64,000 nt of DNA, taken from NCBI GenBank assembly GCA_902631295.1, contig CACOXV010000003.1:46312-110311 (forward strand), read 5' to 3'. The notes under the pieces are model-generated. The model did not search any database and was not told the DNA's origin. It saw only the letters and a program-made list of their open reading frames with translations. The translations under genes were made by a program, and so were the position numbers. This DNA comes from Paracoccaceae bacterium (GTDB lineage: Bacteria > Pseudomonadota > Alphaproteobacteria > Rhodobacterales > Rhodobacteraceae). Below, piece by piece: positions 11,888 to 20,929 of the stretch (within the stretch, counting starts at the first letter, position 1; each line of letters begins with the position of its first letter).

Positions 11888-13177
11888 ATGATACTCTCTT
11901 GGCTCTCTATCTTTCGATTAGGTTTAGTCCAAATGTGCCTAGGAGCAGTAGTTGTTCTTATGACATCAACTCTAAATAGATTGATGGTGGTCGAACTTTC
12001 ATTAGCCGCCACGTTACCCGGTGCTTTGGTAGCAATACATTACTTAGTTCAAATTTCTCGCCCCAAGTGGGGCTTTCTCTCAGATATACAGGGAAACAGA
12101 ACTAAATGGATTATTTTAGGCATGATTATATTAGCGGTTGGCGCAAATTTAGCTGCACTTTGCATACCTCTATATTCGTTTAATGCTACCGCTGCTACTA
12201 TTTTATCATTTTTCGCCTACACCATAATTGGCGTTGGAGTTGGTGCTTCAGGCACCTCTCTACTTGCTCTCTTGGCAACCCACACAATTCAACACAGACG
12301 AGCCGCTGCAGCAACAATAACTTGGCTTATGATGATTTTTGGGATTGCTGTAACTGCTACGGTTGTGGGAAAATTACTTGATCCTTATTCAGTAGAAAGA
12401 CTTATTAAGATTGTATTTGGACTTACTCTGGTGACAGTCGCAATAACCTTTATTTCTACTCTGAACATTGAAAGAGGCCTCTCAAGCGTTAAGAAAAATG
12501 TCAATAAATCCCAATCTTTTCTGACCGGCTTAAAAGTAATTTGGGCCAATAGTCAGACAAAGCGCTTCTCCATATTTGTATTCCTGTCAATGACTGCATA
12601 TTTTATGCAGGAGCTTATCCTGGAACCTTATGCAGGAATAGTATTTTCATTTACACCTGGCCAATCAACCTCCTTATCAGGCATGCAAAACGGTGGTGTG
12701 TTTCTCGGAATGCTAGCAGTTGGCATAGCATGTACAGGTTTTAAATTCGGTGCGTTAAAAAATTGGGTTTGGGCAGGATGTATGGGATCTTGCATAAGTT
12801 TAGTTCTTATTGCGCTTGCCGGACAGTCCCCTGAAATTGTTCCGTTAGCTCCACTAGTTTTTGGGCTTGGAATTTTCAATGGGATGTTTGCAGTAGCTGC
12901 AATTGGTTCAATGATGTCTCTAGCAAGCCAAAATAATGATAATAGAGAGGGTACACGGATGGGATTGTGGGGAGCGGCCCAAGCCATCGCTGCTGGTTTT
13001 GGTGGCCTGCTAGGAACAGTTCTTGTTGATCTTCTTAGACTTGCAAACTTCAGTCATGCTGACGCTTATGGAACTGTATTTATCTTTGAAGCCGCCCTAT
13101 TTGCTCTGGCGGCAAGTATAGCGACTAGAAGCATAACCACCGCATTTAGCGGGACAACTCAAATGGTGGGAGAGTAA
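11888..13177 (+). CDS. PucC-like MFS protein (BCH1/PUC1 family; light-harvesting assembly or pigment carrier)
   Basis: Members of the BCH1/PUC1 family (PucC, LhaA, and the ORF between bchG and bchP in purple bacteria) are 12-helix major-facilitator-like proteins needed for light-harvesting complex assembly and possibly bacteriochlorophyll delivery. The protein has 429 residues, about twelve hydrophobic segments, and the family-type N-terminus FRLGLVQMCLGAVVVLMTSTLNR with ISRPKWGFLSD in the first loop. I chose ATG 11888, 2 bp after the bchG stop and preceded by GGAG, over a TTG five codons upstream. The position between bchG and bchP supports a pigment-related role; I cannot say which paralogue it is. 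Confidence 0.88.
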   Translation: MILSWLSIFRLGLVQMCLGAVVVLMTSTLNRLMVVELSLAATLPGALVAIHYLVQISRPKWGFLSDIQGNRTKWIILGMIILAVGANLAALCIPLYSFNATAATILSFFAYTIIGVGVGASGTSLLALLATHTIQHRRAAAATITWLMMIFGIAVTATVVGKLLDPYSVERLIKIVFGLTLVTVAITFISTLNIERGLSSVKKNVNKSQSFLTGLKVIWANSQTKRFSIFVFLSMTAYFMQELILEPYAGIVFSFTPGQSTSLSGMQNGGVFLGMLAVGIACTGFKFGALKNWVWAGCMGSCISLVLIALAGQSPEIVPLAPLVFGLGIFNGMFAVAAIGSMMSLASQNNDNREGTRMGLWGAAQAIAAGFGGLLGTVLVDLLRLANFSHADAYGTVFIFEAALFALAASIATRSITTAFSGTTQMVGE

Positions 13178-13178
13178 T

Positions 13179-14357
13179 ATGTTTGATGTAGTAGTTATTG
13201 GTGGGGGGCCATGCGGCTCAACGGCAGCAAACTATTTGGCTAGCTTAGGGCACAAAACGGCGCTACTAGACAGAGCAGGCAGAATTAAACCCTGTGGCGG
13301 AGCGATACCACCGAGGGCAATAGAAGACTTTGAGATCCCTGATGAGCTATTGAAGGCAAAAGTCACCACAGCAAGGATGGTTTCTCCAACAAAGCGGTCA
13401 GTAGATATTCCAATTGAGAATGGATATGTTGGGATGGTCGATAGAGAAGAGTTCGACGAATTTTTACGAAAACGCGCAGCCAAAAAAGGTGCAAAAAGGT
13501 ACACTGGAACGTTTGAGAAAATAACTCGAGACAGTTCGGGAACAACGGTACACTTTCGAAATCATGAAAATAGGACGGTGGAACAGCTCAAAACAAGATA
13601 CATAATTGGCGCTGATGGAGCTCGTTCAAACGTGGCAAAGGCAGAAATTCCTGACAGTGACAAGATACCATACGTTATCGCATATCATGAAATTATTGAA
13701 GCTCCAGAAACGACAGGGAAATATGATCCCAAACGATGCGATGTAATATATGATGGGACAATATCACCCGATTTTTATGGATGGGTATTCCCGCATGGCA
13801 AAAGCGCATCAGTTGGTATGGGTACTGGGCACCATGGCTTTGATCTAAAAACAGCAACATCAGAACTACGAAGCCGAGCAGGCTTAGACAAATGTAAAAC
13901 TATTAGAAAAGAAGGAGCTCCAATACCCCTCAAACCACTAAAAAGATGGGATAACGGAAGCGATGTGCTTGTAGCTGGAGATGCGGCAGGAGTGGTGGCG
14001 CCAAGTTCAGGTGAAGGTATTTACTATGCGATGGCTGCCGGACAGATTGCAGCAGAAACAATGGTAGAAACTATAGTTTCTAATTCTCCAGCAAACCTGA
14101 AATTAGCGAGGCAACGGTTTTTAAAAGAGCATGGGACTGTATTTAACGTCTTGGGTGCCATGCAAAATGCATACTATAAATCGGATAATAGGCGAGAGAG
14201 GTTTGTATCACTATGTCATGATGTAGATGTGCAAACACTCACATTCGAGGCATACATGAATAAAAAACTAGTGAGTGCAAGGCCTCTGGCACATTTAAAA
14301 ATTATGTTTAAAAATCTCGCTCATCTGACTGGCATAGTATCGAAAGAGTTCACATGA
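13179..14357 (+). CDS. bchP: Geranylgeranyl reductase BchP
   Basis: BchP uses NADPH to reduce the geranylgeranyl tail of bacteriochlorophyll to phytyl. The 392-residue flavoprotein starts with an FAD-binding GxGxxG-type motif (VVIGGGPCGSTAANYLASLG, residues 5-24), followed by PCGGAIPPRAIEDF and YIIGADGARSNVA; the second FAD motif VAGDAAGVVAPSSGEGIYYA lies near residue 270. It begins 1 bp after the PucC-like gene and overlaps idi by 4 bp (ATGA). Confidence 0.96.
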   Translation: MFDVVVIGGGPCGSTAANYLASLGHKTALLDRAGRIKPCGGAIPPRAIEDFEIPDELLKAKVTTARMVSPTKRSVDIPIENGYVGMVDREEFDEFLRKRAAKKGAKRYTGTFEKITRDSSGTTVHFRNHENRTVEQLKTRYIIGADGARSNVAKAEIPDSDKIPYVIAYHEIIEAPETTGKYDPKRCDVIYDGTISPDFYGWVFPHGKSASVGMGTGHHGFDLKTATSELRSRAGLDKCKTIRKEGAPIPLKPLKRWDNGSDVLVAGDAAGVVAPSSGEGIYYAMAAGQIAAETMVETIVSNSPANLKLARQRFLKEHGTVFNVLGAMQNAYYKSDNRRERFVSLCHDVDVQTLTFEAYMNKKLVSARPLAHLKIMFKNLAHLTGIVSKEFT

Positions 14358-14881
14358 ATATCATGATACCAGCGTGGGTAGATGGAACACTTCAACCCAT
14401 AGAAAAACTTGAAGCTCATAAACTTGGACTAAAACACAAGGCCATATCGGTTTTTGTATTTCACGAAAACAAAATATTACTTCAAAGAAGAGCACTTAGC
14501 AAATATCATACTCCTGGATTATGGGCGAACACATGCTGCACTCACCCATATTGGAATGAAACAGATGAAGACTGTGCAAGCCGGCGTTTATTTGAAGAGT
14601 TGCAGTTAACCAACCTCCACTTAGAAAATAGAGGGAAAATTGAATATCGTGCTGATGTCGGGCAGGGACTTATAGAACACGAAATTGTCGAAATATTTAC
14701 TTCCAATTGTTCAAAGTTTCCAAAAGTTACTCCCAATCCGGAAGAAGTTATGGAAATCAGATGGTTAGACCAAATTGAATTGGCAACCAAAGTCAAAACA
14801 AACCCTGATGAATTCACACCATGGCTTCGCATATATATGTTAAAGCATTTTGAGCAAATATCTGGTACAGTAACTGCTTAG
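14354..14881 (+). CDS. idi: Isopentenyl-diphosphate delta-isomerase (type I)
   Basis: Idi interconverts isopentenyl and dimethylallyl diphosphate, feeding geranylgeranyl diphosphate to BchG and carotenoids. The 175-residue Nudix protein has the active-site cysteine region WANTCCTHP (Cys62 aligns with the catalytic cysteine), metal-binding histidines near 22 and 28, and a Nudix-like ASRRLFEEL segment (75-83). A second acidic site is the EHEIVEIF motif. It overlaps bchP by 4 bp, so supply of the isoprenoid tail is cotranscribed with tail attachment and reduction. Confidence 0.95.
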   Translation: MNIMIPAWVDGTLQPIEKLEAHKLGLKHKAISVFVFHENKILLQRRALSKYHTPGLWANTCCTHPYWNETDEDCASRRLFEELQLTNLHLENRGKIEYRADVGQGLIEHEIVEIFTSNCSKFPKVTPNPEEVMEIRWLDQIELATKVKTNPDEFTPWLRIYMLKHFEQISGTVTA

Positions 14882-14926
14882 TTTATAGGTAAAATTAACT
14901 GCAGCTGTATTTTTTTCCAAAATGTA

Positions 14927-15649
14927 ATGGTGGCTATGTTTGTTAATAAAGTACTTATCTTAGGCTCTGGCCCAAATGTAATTGAAATATTGGAACAAGA
15001 CCTCTCAAGCTATAGTAAAATAGTTGTTATCAATAATGCCTGGAAGGTTATTGAAGGATGGACAGATCATATTTACCCTCATGATTTTCCAAATCAAAAC
15101 AAACCTACTGCCTTTAAATCGTCACAAAAGAAGGTTGATGAAAAACAGTTTGTAAATATTCAAAACCAATATGGAGGTTTCGTTTATGCAGGTGGAACAA
15201 TGGCATTCACAGCACTTTACTGGACACTTGGCCACTACAGACCGCGTTCGATAGATATTTTAGGGTGTGATATGGTTTATCCCAAAACAGGTTCAACCCA
15301 TTTTTATGGCACGGGTACTCCAGACCCTTTAAGAGAAGATATCTCACTACGGTCACTGAAAGCAAAATCGGCAAGGGTCTACGCAATTGCCCTAAGACAG
15401 GGCTGTCAAATAGCTAATTTATCAAAGGCTAAGAGCGAACTGGTTGCTCCAAGACGAAACTCTGTAAGTTCAAATGCTCCCGAACCATTCCAGTTAAACG
15501 AAAATAAATTCAATCAAGCAAAACAAAAGGAGGCTGCACTCGGCTATTTTATAGAAGATGGTAGATATTGGGAGAAAAGTGATGACTTTGATACGGATGA
15601 AATTGATTTGCTCGATGCTCTTTGGATAGATACAATCAAAGCTAAATAA
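14927..15649 (+). CDS. Hypothetical protein with Rossmann-like N-terminus
   Basis: I do not recognise this 240-residue protein with confidence. It opens with a beta-strand/glycine motif (KVLILGSGPNVIEIL) followed by KIVVINNAWKVIEGW and an internal IDILGCDMVYP segment. That pattern recalls glycosyltransferase-like proteins that begin with a nucleotide-binding GxGPS motif, but the similarity is weak. There is no signal peptide or membrane segment, so it should be cytoplasmic. It follows idi by 45 bp on the same strand and may end that transcript. ATG 14936 is an alternative start; neither has a clear ribosome site. Confidence 0.6.
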   Translation: MVAMFVNKVLILGSGPNVIEILEQDLSSYSKIVVINNAWKVIEGWTDHIYPHDFPNQNKPTAFKSSQKKVDEKQFVNIQNQYGGFVYAGGTMAFTALYWTLGHYRPRSIDILGCDMVYPKTGSTHFYGTGTPDPLREDISLRSLKAKSARVYAIALRQGCQIANLSKAKSELVAPRRNSVSSNAPEPFQLNENKFNQAKQKEAALGYFIEDGRYWEKSDDFDTDEIDLLDALWIDTIKAK

Positions 15650-15682
15650 TTTACTTGATGCTAAAAAGACCAAATTCTTTTT

Positions 15683-16672
15683 TTAACTTTTGCTTGTGTA
15701 AAGCCCTGCTGTCTTTGCTCTTAATTTAATAATTGCCAACACCGTATCTATGATTGGCGTGGGCGTCTTGGTAATTTGGCCTAATTCTTGAACTGAACCT
15801 AATATCGCATCAATCTCCAAAGGACGAGATAGCTCTAAATCCTGCAGCATTGATGTTTTATGCGAACCAACTGCAGCTCCTCCATTTATTCTTTGCTCCA
15901 CGTCAATAGGAAAGTTTACACCTAATTTTTCGCCTATTTCTTTAGCCTCTAGCATCATAGTGCGGAGAACTTGTCTTGTATCCCGATCTTCGCACAAATC
16001 ATCGAGAGTGGCGTAGGTTAAAGCTGAAATTGGATTGAATGATAAGTTCCCCCATAATTTTACCCAAATTTCATCACGGATTTTTTTCCTTATCGGCGCT
16101 TTTAAACCGGCAGACCTCAATGCTTCCGAAAGTAACAGGGAACGATGTGATTTTTCTCCGTTTGGTTCACCTAAGGAAAATTTATTTCCCTCAATGTGCC
16201 TTATTACGCCCGGTTTAATAACTTCAGCAGCAGGATAAACTACACATCCCAACACACGGTTTGGCCCAAATAATTCCCATTGTTTATTATCAGGATCAAC
16301 CGAAGTTAATCTTGTCCCCTCAAACTCTCCGCCAATTTTATGAAAGTACCACCATGGGATGCCATTAACGCCACTTACGATTGTAGTATCATCGTGAAAC
16401 AAAGGCCTCATACTTTCTGCAACAGATGGTACTGAATGGGCTTTCAAGGTAACAAAAACATAGTCTTGAGCGCCAAGTTCTGACGGATCTTGAGCAACTC
16501 TGACCATTATTCTTTTAGGATCTGAGCCGTCTTCTAGTAAGGTTAGCCCATTTTTCTTCATTTCCGATAAATGAGCACCTCTGGCAACCATACTTACCTC
16601 AGCTCCAGCATCAGCAAGCTTTGCCCCAACAAAACCACCTATAGCACCAGCGCCAAATATACAAATTTTCAA
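15683..16672 (-). CDS. 2-dehydropantoate 2-reductase family protein (ApbA/PanE-like)
   Basis: This family reduces 2-keto acids with NADPH; the named member makes pantoate. The 329-residue protein begins with the dinucleotide-binding motif MKICIFGAGAIGGFVGAKLA and has the conserved KLWGNLSFNPISALTYA segment near residue 210 with the family's lysine/asparagine pair. Slightly longer than typical PanE, it resembles the many paralogues acting on other 2-keto acids. It lies 14 bp downstream of an acyl-CoA ligase at the end of the leftward sugar operon, so a catabolic substrate is more likely than pantothenate synthesis (inference). Confidence 0.78.
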   Translation of the reverse strand: MKICIFGAGAIGGFVGAKLADAGAEVSMVARGAHLSEMKKNGLTLLEDGSDPKRIMVRVAQDPSELGAQDYVFVTLKAHSVPSVAESMRPLFHDDTTIVSGVNGIPWWYFHKIGGEFEGTRLTSVDPDNKQWELFGPNRVLGCVVYPAAEVIKPGVIRHIEGNKFSLGEPNGEKSHRSLLLSEALRSAGLKAPIRKKIRDEIWVKLWGNLSFNPISALTYATLDDLCEDRDTRQVLRTMMLEAKEIGEKLGVNFPIDVEQRINGGAAVGSHKTSMLQDLELSRPLEIDAILGSVQELGQITKTPTPIIDTVLAIIKLRAKTAGLYTSKS

Positions 16673-16686
16673 CCCAAAGCCTCCTA

Positions 16687-18210
16687 TTAAGCCAAACCAA
16701 GCTTCTCAGCTAATCCGATCCGCTGGAGTTTGCCAGTCGCACCTTTTGGTATTTCCGAAAGAATAACGATTTTTTTAGGCACTTTAAACTCTACCATTCG
16801 ATCTGAAGCAAAAGCCTTTAGATCACTTTCTGTGACCTTTGAGCCCTCTTCCAAGACAAGGGCCGCCGCTACATCCTCGCCGAGTTTCTCATGGGGCACT
16901 GCAAATGTAACTACTTGAGCTACGCTGGGGTGATCCATCAAAACTTCATCCACCTCAAGAGGACTTATCTTTTCACCACCACGATTTATTATTTCCTTTA
17001 GCCTTCCGGTTAAGCTGAGATATCCGTCGTGGTCAAAAGCACCTTGATCGCCTGTTCGGAACCAGCGTTCACCCTCAAAGTCAAAAAAGCTTTTTTTATT
17101 AGCCTCAAAATTATTTTCATAACCAGGTGTTACGTTTGGACCTGAGATAACGACTTCTCCAATGCCGTCGATTAGATAGTTTTCTGATTCATGAGCAATT
17201 CGGATTTTCGGTCCAGCTTCAAGCCCAACAGAACCCGGTTTTTGCGATAATGGTGGAAGTGGATTTGAAGCCATCTGATGTGTCGCTTCGGTCATTCCAT
17301 ACCCCTCAATTATTGGGGCACTGAATACTCGCTCCAATTCTTTCATGACCTGCGATGGTAGTGAAGCAGATGAAGACCGTAAAAACCTTAGTTTATTTTT
17401 TTGGATTATGTCTTTATTTCGCTTAGATCTAGCTAGAATTGCCTGGTGCATTGTTGGAACGGCAGTAAACCATGAAGGTGAGGCATCATCCAACCAGCGG
17501 AAAAACTTTAATGCATCAAAACCGGGAGTGCACCATACCGATCCACCGGCTGCTATGGATGAAGATACAGCCGCGATCAAACCGTGTATGTGAAATAAAG
17601 GCATTATATTCATGCAAAGATCGTCTTCCTTCAATCTCAGAGATTTTTTTATATTTTCTGCCGACGAAACAATATTCGAGTGAAGAATTGGTACGATTTT
17701 TGGCCGAGATGTAGTACCTGAGGTGTGCAGAATTAAAGCTACATTTTTTTGAGTAGGTACTTGCTCCGATGTTACAGGATTATTAATATCACAGCAGAGC
17801 TCAAATTCTCCGGCCAAATGCGTTGAATTTACACATATTTTAATTACTAAAATGTTCAACTGCAATGCGGCCGCAAGCGCTGCACCTTTGTAATCTTTTA
17901 ATACTACTAGTGCTTTTGCATTTAAGTCTTTCAAGTAAAATAAATATTCTTCTTCCCTGTAATTAGGATTTAACGGTGCAGTCGCGCAGCTTTGGGCCAT
18001 TGTTAAAAAGGCACTCGCCATCTCGGGACCGTTTGGCAATACAATAGCTACTCTATCTACAACCGATACACCATAAGACCTTAGCTGCAAATTCACATAC
18101 GATGAAAGTGTTTTGAGATTGCCAAAGGTAGACCATTTGCGGCCGGGTGCACCGAGTACGTTCAGTTCACTTTTTTGCTTATTTATTAGTTCATTAATAG
18201 TCTTATTCAT
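16687..18210 (-). CDS. AMP-dependent acyl-CoA synthetase/ligase
   Basis: ANL-superfamily enzyme that activates a carboxylate with ATP and transfers it to CoA. The 507-residue protein has the AMP/ATP motif LILHTSGTTSRPKIVP, the MTEATHQ motif (GYGMTEATHQ), the hinge and A8 region FRTGDQGAFDHDGYLSLTGR and the C-terminal catalytic lysine in PKGATGKLQR. It resembles the oxalyl-CoA synthetase/Pcs60 branch by length and spacing, but the substrate cannot be read from sequence. It is separated by 132 bp from the SDR upstream and 14 bp from the PanE-like gene downstream. Confidence 0.85.
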   Translation of the reverse strand: MNKTINELINKQKSELNVLGAPGRKWSTFGNLKTLSSYVNLQLRSYGVSVVDRVAIVLPNGPEMASAFLTMAQSCATAPLNPNYREEEYLFYLKDLNAKALVVLKDYKGAALAAALQLNILVIKICVNSTHLAGEFELCCDINNPVTSEQVPTQKNVALILHTSGTTSRPKIVPILHSNIVSSAENIKKSLRLKEDDLCMNIMPLFHIHGLIAAVSSSIAAGGSVWCTPGFDALKFFRWLDDASPSWFTAVPTMHQAILARSKRNKDIIQKNKLRFLRSSSASLPSQVMKELERVFSAPIIEGYGMTEATHQMASNPLPPLSQKPGSVGLEAGPKIRIAHESENYLIDGIGEVVISGPNVTPGYENNFEANKKSFFDFEGERWFRTGDQGAFDHDGYLSLTGRLKEIINRGGEKISPLEVDEVLMDHPSVAQVVTFAVPHEKLGEDVAAALVLEEGSKVTESDLKAFASDRMVEFKVPKKIVILSEIPKGATGKLQRIGLAEKLGLA

Positions 18211-18342
18211 TAGAGTTTACCTAAATACTTTTGCGAGCCTCGAAATACTGCCAAAATCCCAGACTCACCATGTTCATTTCTGAAATTTTTTTTGGCAGTA
18301 CCATGTTTAAATAAGTCAGCAATGCAATAGCTCTTTAGTCAA

Positions 18343-19098
18343 TTAAATGGATCCACCTTCTACCATGAAATTTCCCGCTGTACACATTTTGGCATCTTCG
18401 CTTGAAAGGAAGGTAACCATATTTGCCACACACTCAGGCTCTATTGGTATAGGAATACATTGCCTCTCAAGTTGTTTCTGCAATGCCTCGGACGTCACCC
18501 ATAAATCTTTTTGTCTTTTAGTCATAATCCAACCAGGAACAACCGTATTAACACGAATATTATAAGCCCCTAATTCCCTTGCCATAGTTCGCGTTAATCC
18601 ATGAACCGCGGACTTGGCAGTAGCATAAGCAGGAAAACCAGCGCCACATTCCCACCATGAATTTGAACCTACGTTTACAATGGATCCACATTTTTCATCT
18701 ATCATCCAAGGCGCAATCTGCTGAATAGCAAAAAACATATGCCGCAAATTAATGTCCATTCGCTCATTCCAGTAATTTGCGTCTATTTCCCGCCAATCAT
18801 GGCGATCATCACTTGCCGCGTTATTTACCAAAACCTGCGCTTTTCCTATTTTTCTTTCAAGTTTAAAAATGGCTGAAGTCAACTCATCAATATTGCTTAA
18901 ATCACATTGTACAAATTGATGAGGCCCAGCTAGATCTGTTACGAGCTGATTGGCTGATGTACTATCAATATCTAATATTCCAACAACTGCACCCTGACGA
19001 TCAAATGCGCGAACGGTTGACGCACCAATACCAGATGCTCCTCCAGTAATGTAAATTATTTTATCTTTTAGACTTGGATAAATTGCAGACCCTGACAT
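18343..19098 (-). CDS. Short-chain dehydrogenase/reductase in iol operon
   Basis: SDR oxidoreductase of 251 residues using ATG 19098, which overlaps the iolB stop by one base (TAATG); eight further in-frame codons exist inside iolB but are unlikely. The cofactor motif YITGGASGIGAS lies near the N-terminus, NNAASDD replaces the usual NNAG, and the catalytic Ser/Tyr/Lys are in VGSNSWWECGAGFPAYATAKS. The C-terminus CTAGNFMVEGGSI is family-typical. Translational coupling to iolB suggests an inositol- or polyol-related dehydrogenase; the substrate is not determinable. Confidence 0.85.
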   Translation of the reverse strand: MSGSAIYPSLKDKIIYITGGASGIGASTVRAFDRQGAVVGILDIDSTSANQLVTDLAGPHQFVQCDLSNIDELTSAIFKLERKIGKAQVLVNNAASDDRHDWREIDANYWNERMDINLRHMFFAIQQIAPWMIDEKCGSIVNVGSNSWWECGAGFPAYATAKSAVHGLTRTMARELGAYNIRVNTVVPGWIMTKRQKDLWVTSEALQKQLERQCIPIPIEPECVANMVTFLSSEDAKMCTAGNFMVEGGSI

Positions 19099-19904
19099 TA
19101 GCCATCCCTCTCTAGAATCCATTCAACTTCAGGAGCTGGCAAAAATCGCCATTTCCTGAGGGGCCCTGCCATAACATTTAGATAATACATTTCAAATCCG
19201 TAAGGGGCTCCACACGGATGGTGGCCTTTTGGCACAAGAACAACGTCTCCATCCTCAACGGGAATAGCCACATCTAATGACCTATCATCAGTATAAACAC
19301 GTTGAAAGCCAAAACCATTTGCTGGATTTAGACGATGATAATATGTTTCCTCTAAATATGTTATCCTAGGAAAGTCATCCTCATCATGCCTATGGCTTGG
19401 ATAGGAAGACCAATTCCCAGCCGGTGTAAAAACTTCAGTAACCAGTAGGCTGTCACAAATATCAACATCTTCCATTGCTATGTTGTTTATATACCTTGTG
19501 TTTACCCCCTTCCCTCTTTTTGTAAGCTCAATATTATCTGGCCCGACCAAGCGTGGATCATAATTTTTTTTGCAGGGGGCGGAACATATTGCCATAACAC
19601 AATTTGTCGATGCTTCTGCTTCCCATTCGTTGTCACATGGAAGGTATAAACAATGTGGTGATTTTTTTTCGAAAACAGACATACGGTCACCTAATACGCC
19701 CCACTCTTTGCCGCTACTTTTGAGATGCGCCCTGCCCTCTACTAAAACAATAATTACTTCCCGTTCTCCTGTGCTACCTTTTGCAGACTGTCCAGGGGAC
19801 AACTTGTACAAATCAAATCCTACATAGCGCCAATCTGCATCTTCAGGCGTTATATTATGTATCAAACCGTTATTGGCCGTCGGTTTGCGATGTAAACTGC
19901 CCAT
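19098..19904 (-). CDS. iolB: 5-deoxy-glucuronate isomerase IolB (first copy)
   Basis: IolB converts 5-deoxy-D-glucuronate to 2-deoxy-5-keto-D-gluconate in myo-inositol breakdown. The 268-residue cupin has metal-site histidines in the family segment SSYPSHRHDEDDFPRITYLEETYYHRL and the C-terminal VPKGHHPCGAPYGFEMYYLNVMAGP. It sits between iolE (36 bp upstream) and the SDR (1-bp overlap). A second, divergent IolB-like gene lies at 25364, so the two may act on different substrates. Confidence 0.93.
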   Translation of the reverse strand: MGSLHRKPTANNGLIHNITPEDADWRYVGFDLYKLSPGQSAKGSTGEREVIIVLVEGRAHLKSSGKEWGVLGDRMSVFEKKSPHCLYLPCDNEWEAEASTNCVMAICSAPCKKNYDPRLVGPDNIELTKRGKGVNTRYINNIAMEDVDICDSLLVTEVFTPAGNWSSYPSHRHDEDDFPRITYLEETYYHRLNPANGFGFQRVYTDDRSLDVAIPVEDGDVVLVPKGHHPCGAPYGFEMYYLNVMAGPLRKWRFLPAPEVEWILERDG

Positions 19905-19940
19905 GTAATGAATTCCCTAGTCTCGCGTTGATAAATAAGG

Positions 19941-20837
19941 TTAATTGATTGAAAGATCAGCCATTTTGCAAACTTTAATAATATGTTCGAATCCCATTTT
20001 GGAGTAATCATATGGTGGGGCCTTCGCCGGATCTTGTTCAGCCTCAACGACAATCCAGCCCGAATAAGACATTGCCGCCAATGAATTTGATACAGCTTGA
20101 AAATCAATGCAACCATCACCAGGAACTGTAAAAGCACCAGCAATTACTGCATCCAGGAAGCTTTTATTATTTTTTCTCACATCTTCCACAATGCTTGGCC
20201 GAATGTCTTTATAATGAACATGATGGATGCGGTCACCCCATCTATCTAATGTTGCCATAACGTCACCTCCTCCAAAAAGTAGGTGACCAGTGTCAAAACA
20301 TAAATTTAAATCACTGCTGGATGCGTCCATGAGCCAGTTCACATCATCCTCAGTCTCAATTATTGATCCCATGTGGTGATGATATGCCATCGGCATTCCT
20401 CGATCAGCACACCACTTGGCTACTTCGCTAATTTTTGAGGCATAAGAAGAAATTTCATCCCGTGTTAATGTTGGGCGTTTATTAACAGGCGTTTGCATTT
20501 CCCCTTGAACTGTATTTGAGCATTCAGAATATACGATGCATGGACTAGATAATTCTACGAACTGATCAACTTGCTGACTGATCGCCTCACACTCCTCAGA
20601 AAAATCATTTACGAGACTATTACCGGAGCACCAACCACCGCAAAGTTCAATTTTCGCTCTTTCGAGATAGGCTTTTAATCCTTCAGTATCATGTGGCATG
20701 CGTTGGCCTCTCTCAACTCCCGTGTAACCGATTTCTCTTGCCTCTAGTAAGGCCTGCTCCATCGTGAACTCTTTTGTCAATTGGGGAAGATCATCGTTTT
20801 GCCAAGCAATAGGAGATATACCAATTTTCACACTCAT
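19941..20837 (-). CDS. iolE: myo-inosose-2 dehydratase IolE
   Basis: IolE dehydrates scyllo-inosose to a trihydroxycyclohexane-dione. The 298-residue TIM-barrel protein starts with the family signature IGISPIAWQNDDLPQL and EIGYTGVERG; metal-binding acidic and histidine residues are visible in AYHHHMGSIIE, LCFDTGHLLFGG and HHVHYKDIR, ending with GWIVVEAEQDP. Product and partner enzymes (IolG, IolB) are encoded on both sides, but no IolD hydrolase, which should act next, is in the window. Confidence 0.93.
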   Translation of the reverse strand: MSVKIGISPIAWQNDDLPQLTKEFTMEQALLEAREIGYTGVERGQRMPHDTEGLKAYLERAKIELCGGWCSGNSLVNDFSEECEAISQQVDQFVELSSPCIVYSECSNTVQGEMQTPVNKRPTLTRDEISSYASKISEVAKWCADRGMPMAYHHHMGSIIETEDDVNWLMDASSSDLNLCFDTGHLLFGGGDVMATLDRWGDRIHHVHYKDIRPSIVEDVRKNNKSFLDAVIAGAFTVPGDGCIDFQAVSNSLAAMSYSGWIVVEAEQDPAKAPPYDYSKMGFEHIIKVCKMADLSIN

Positions 20838-20929
20838 TTTCGAAATCTTTCTTATTTTTTGCTCGATATTCAGAAACTATTGACTCGTTTCGTTCAAATT
20901 GTAAATTTCAATACTTACTGTCAATTCTT

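Noticed and set aside
15650..15682. AAAAAGA...TCTTTTT hairpin as a bidirectional terminator between the convergent genes
   Set aside because: The stem is only A-T rich with seven pairs; it may work but is too weak to call from sequence.
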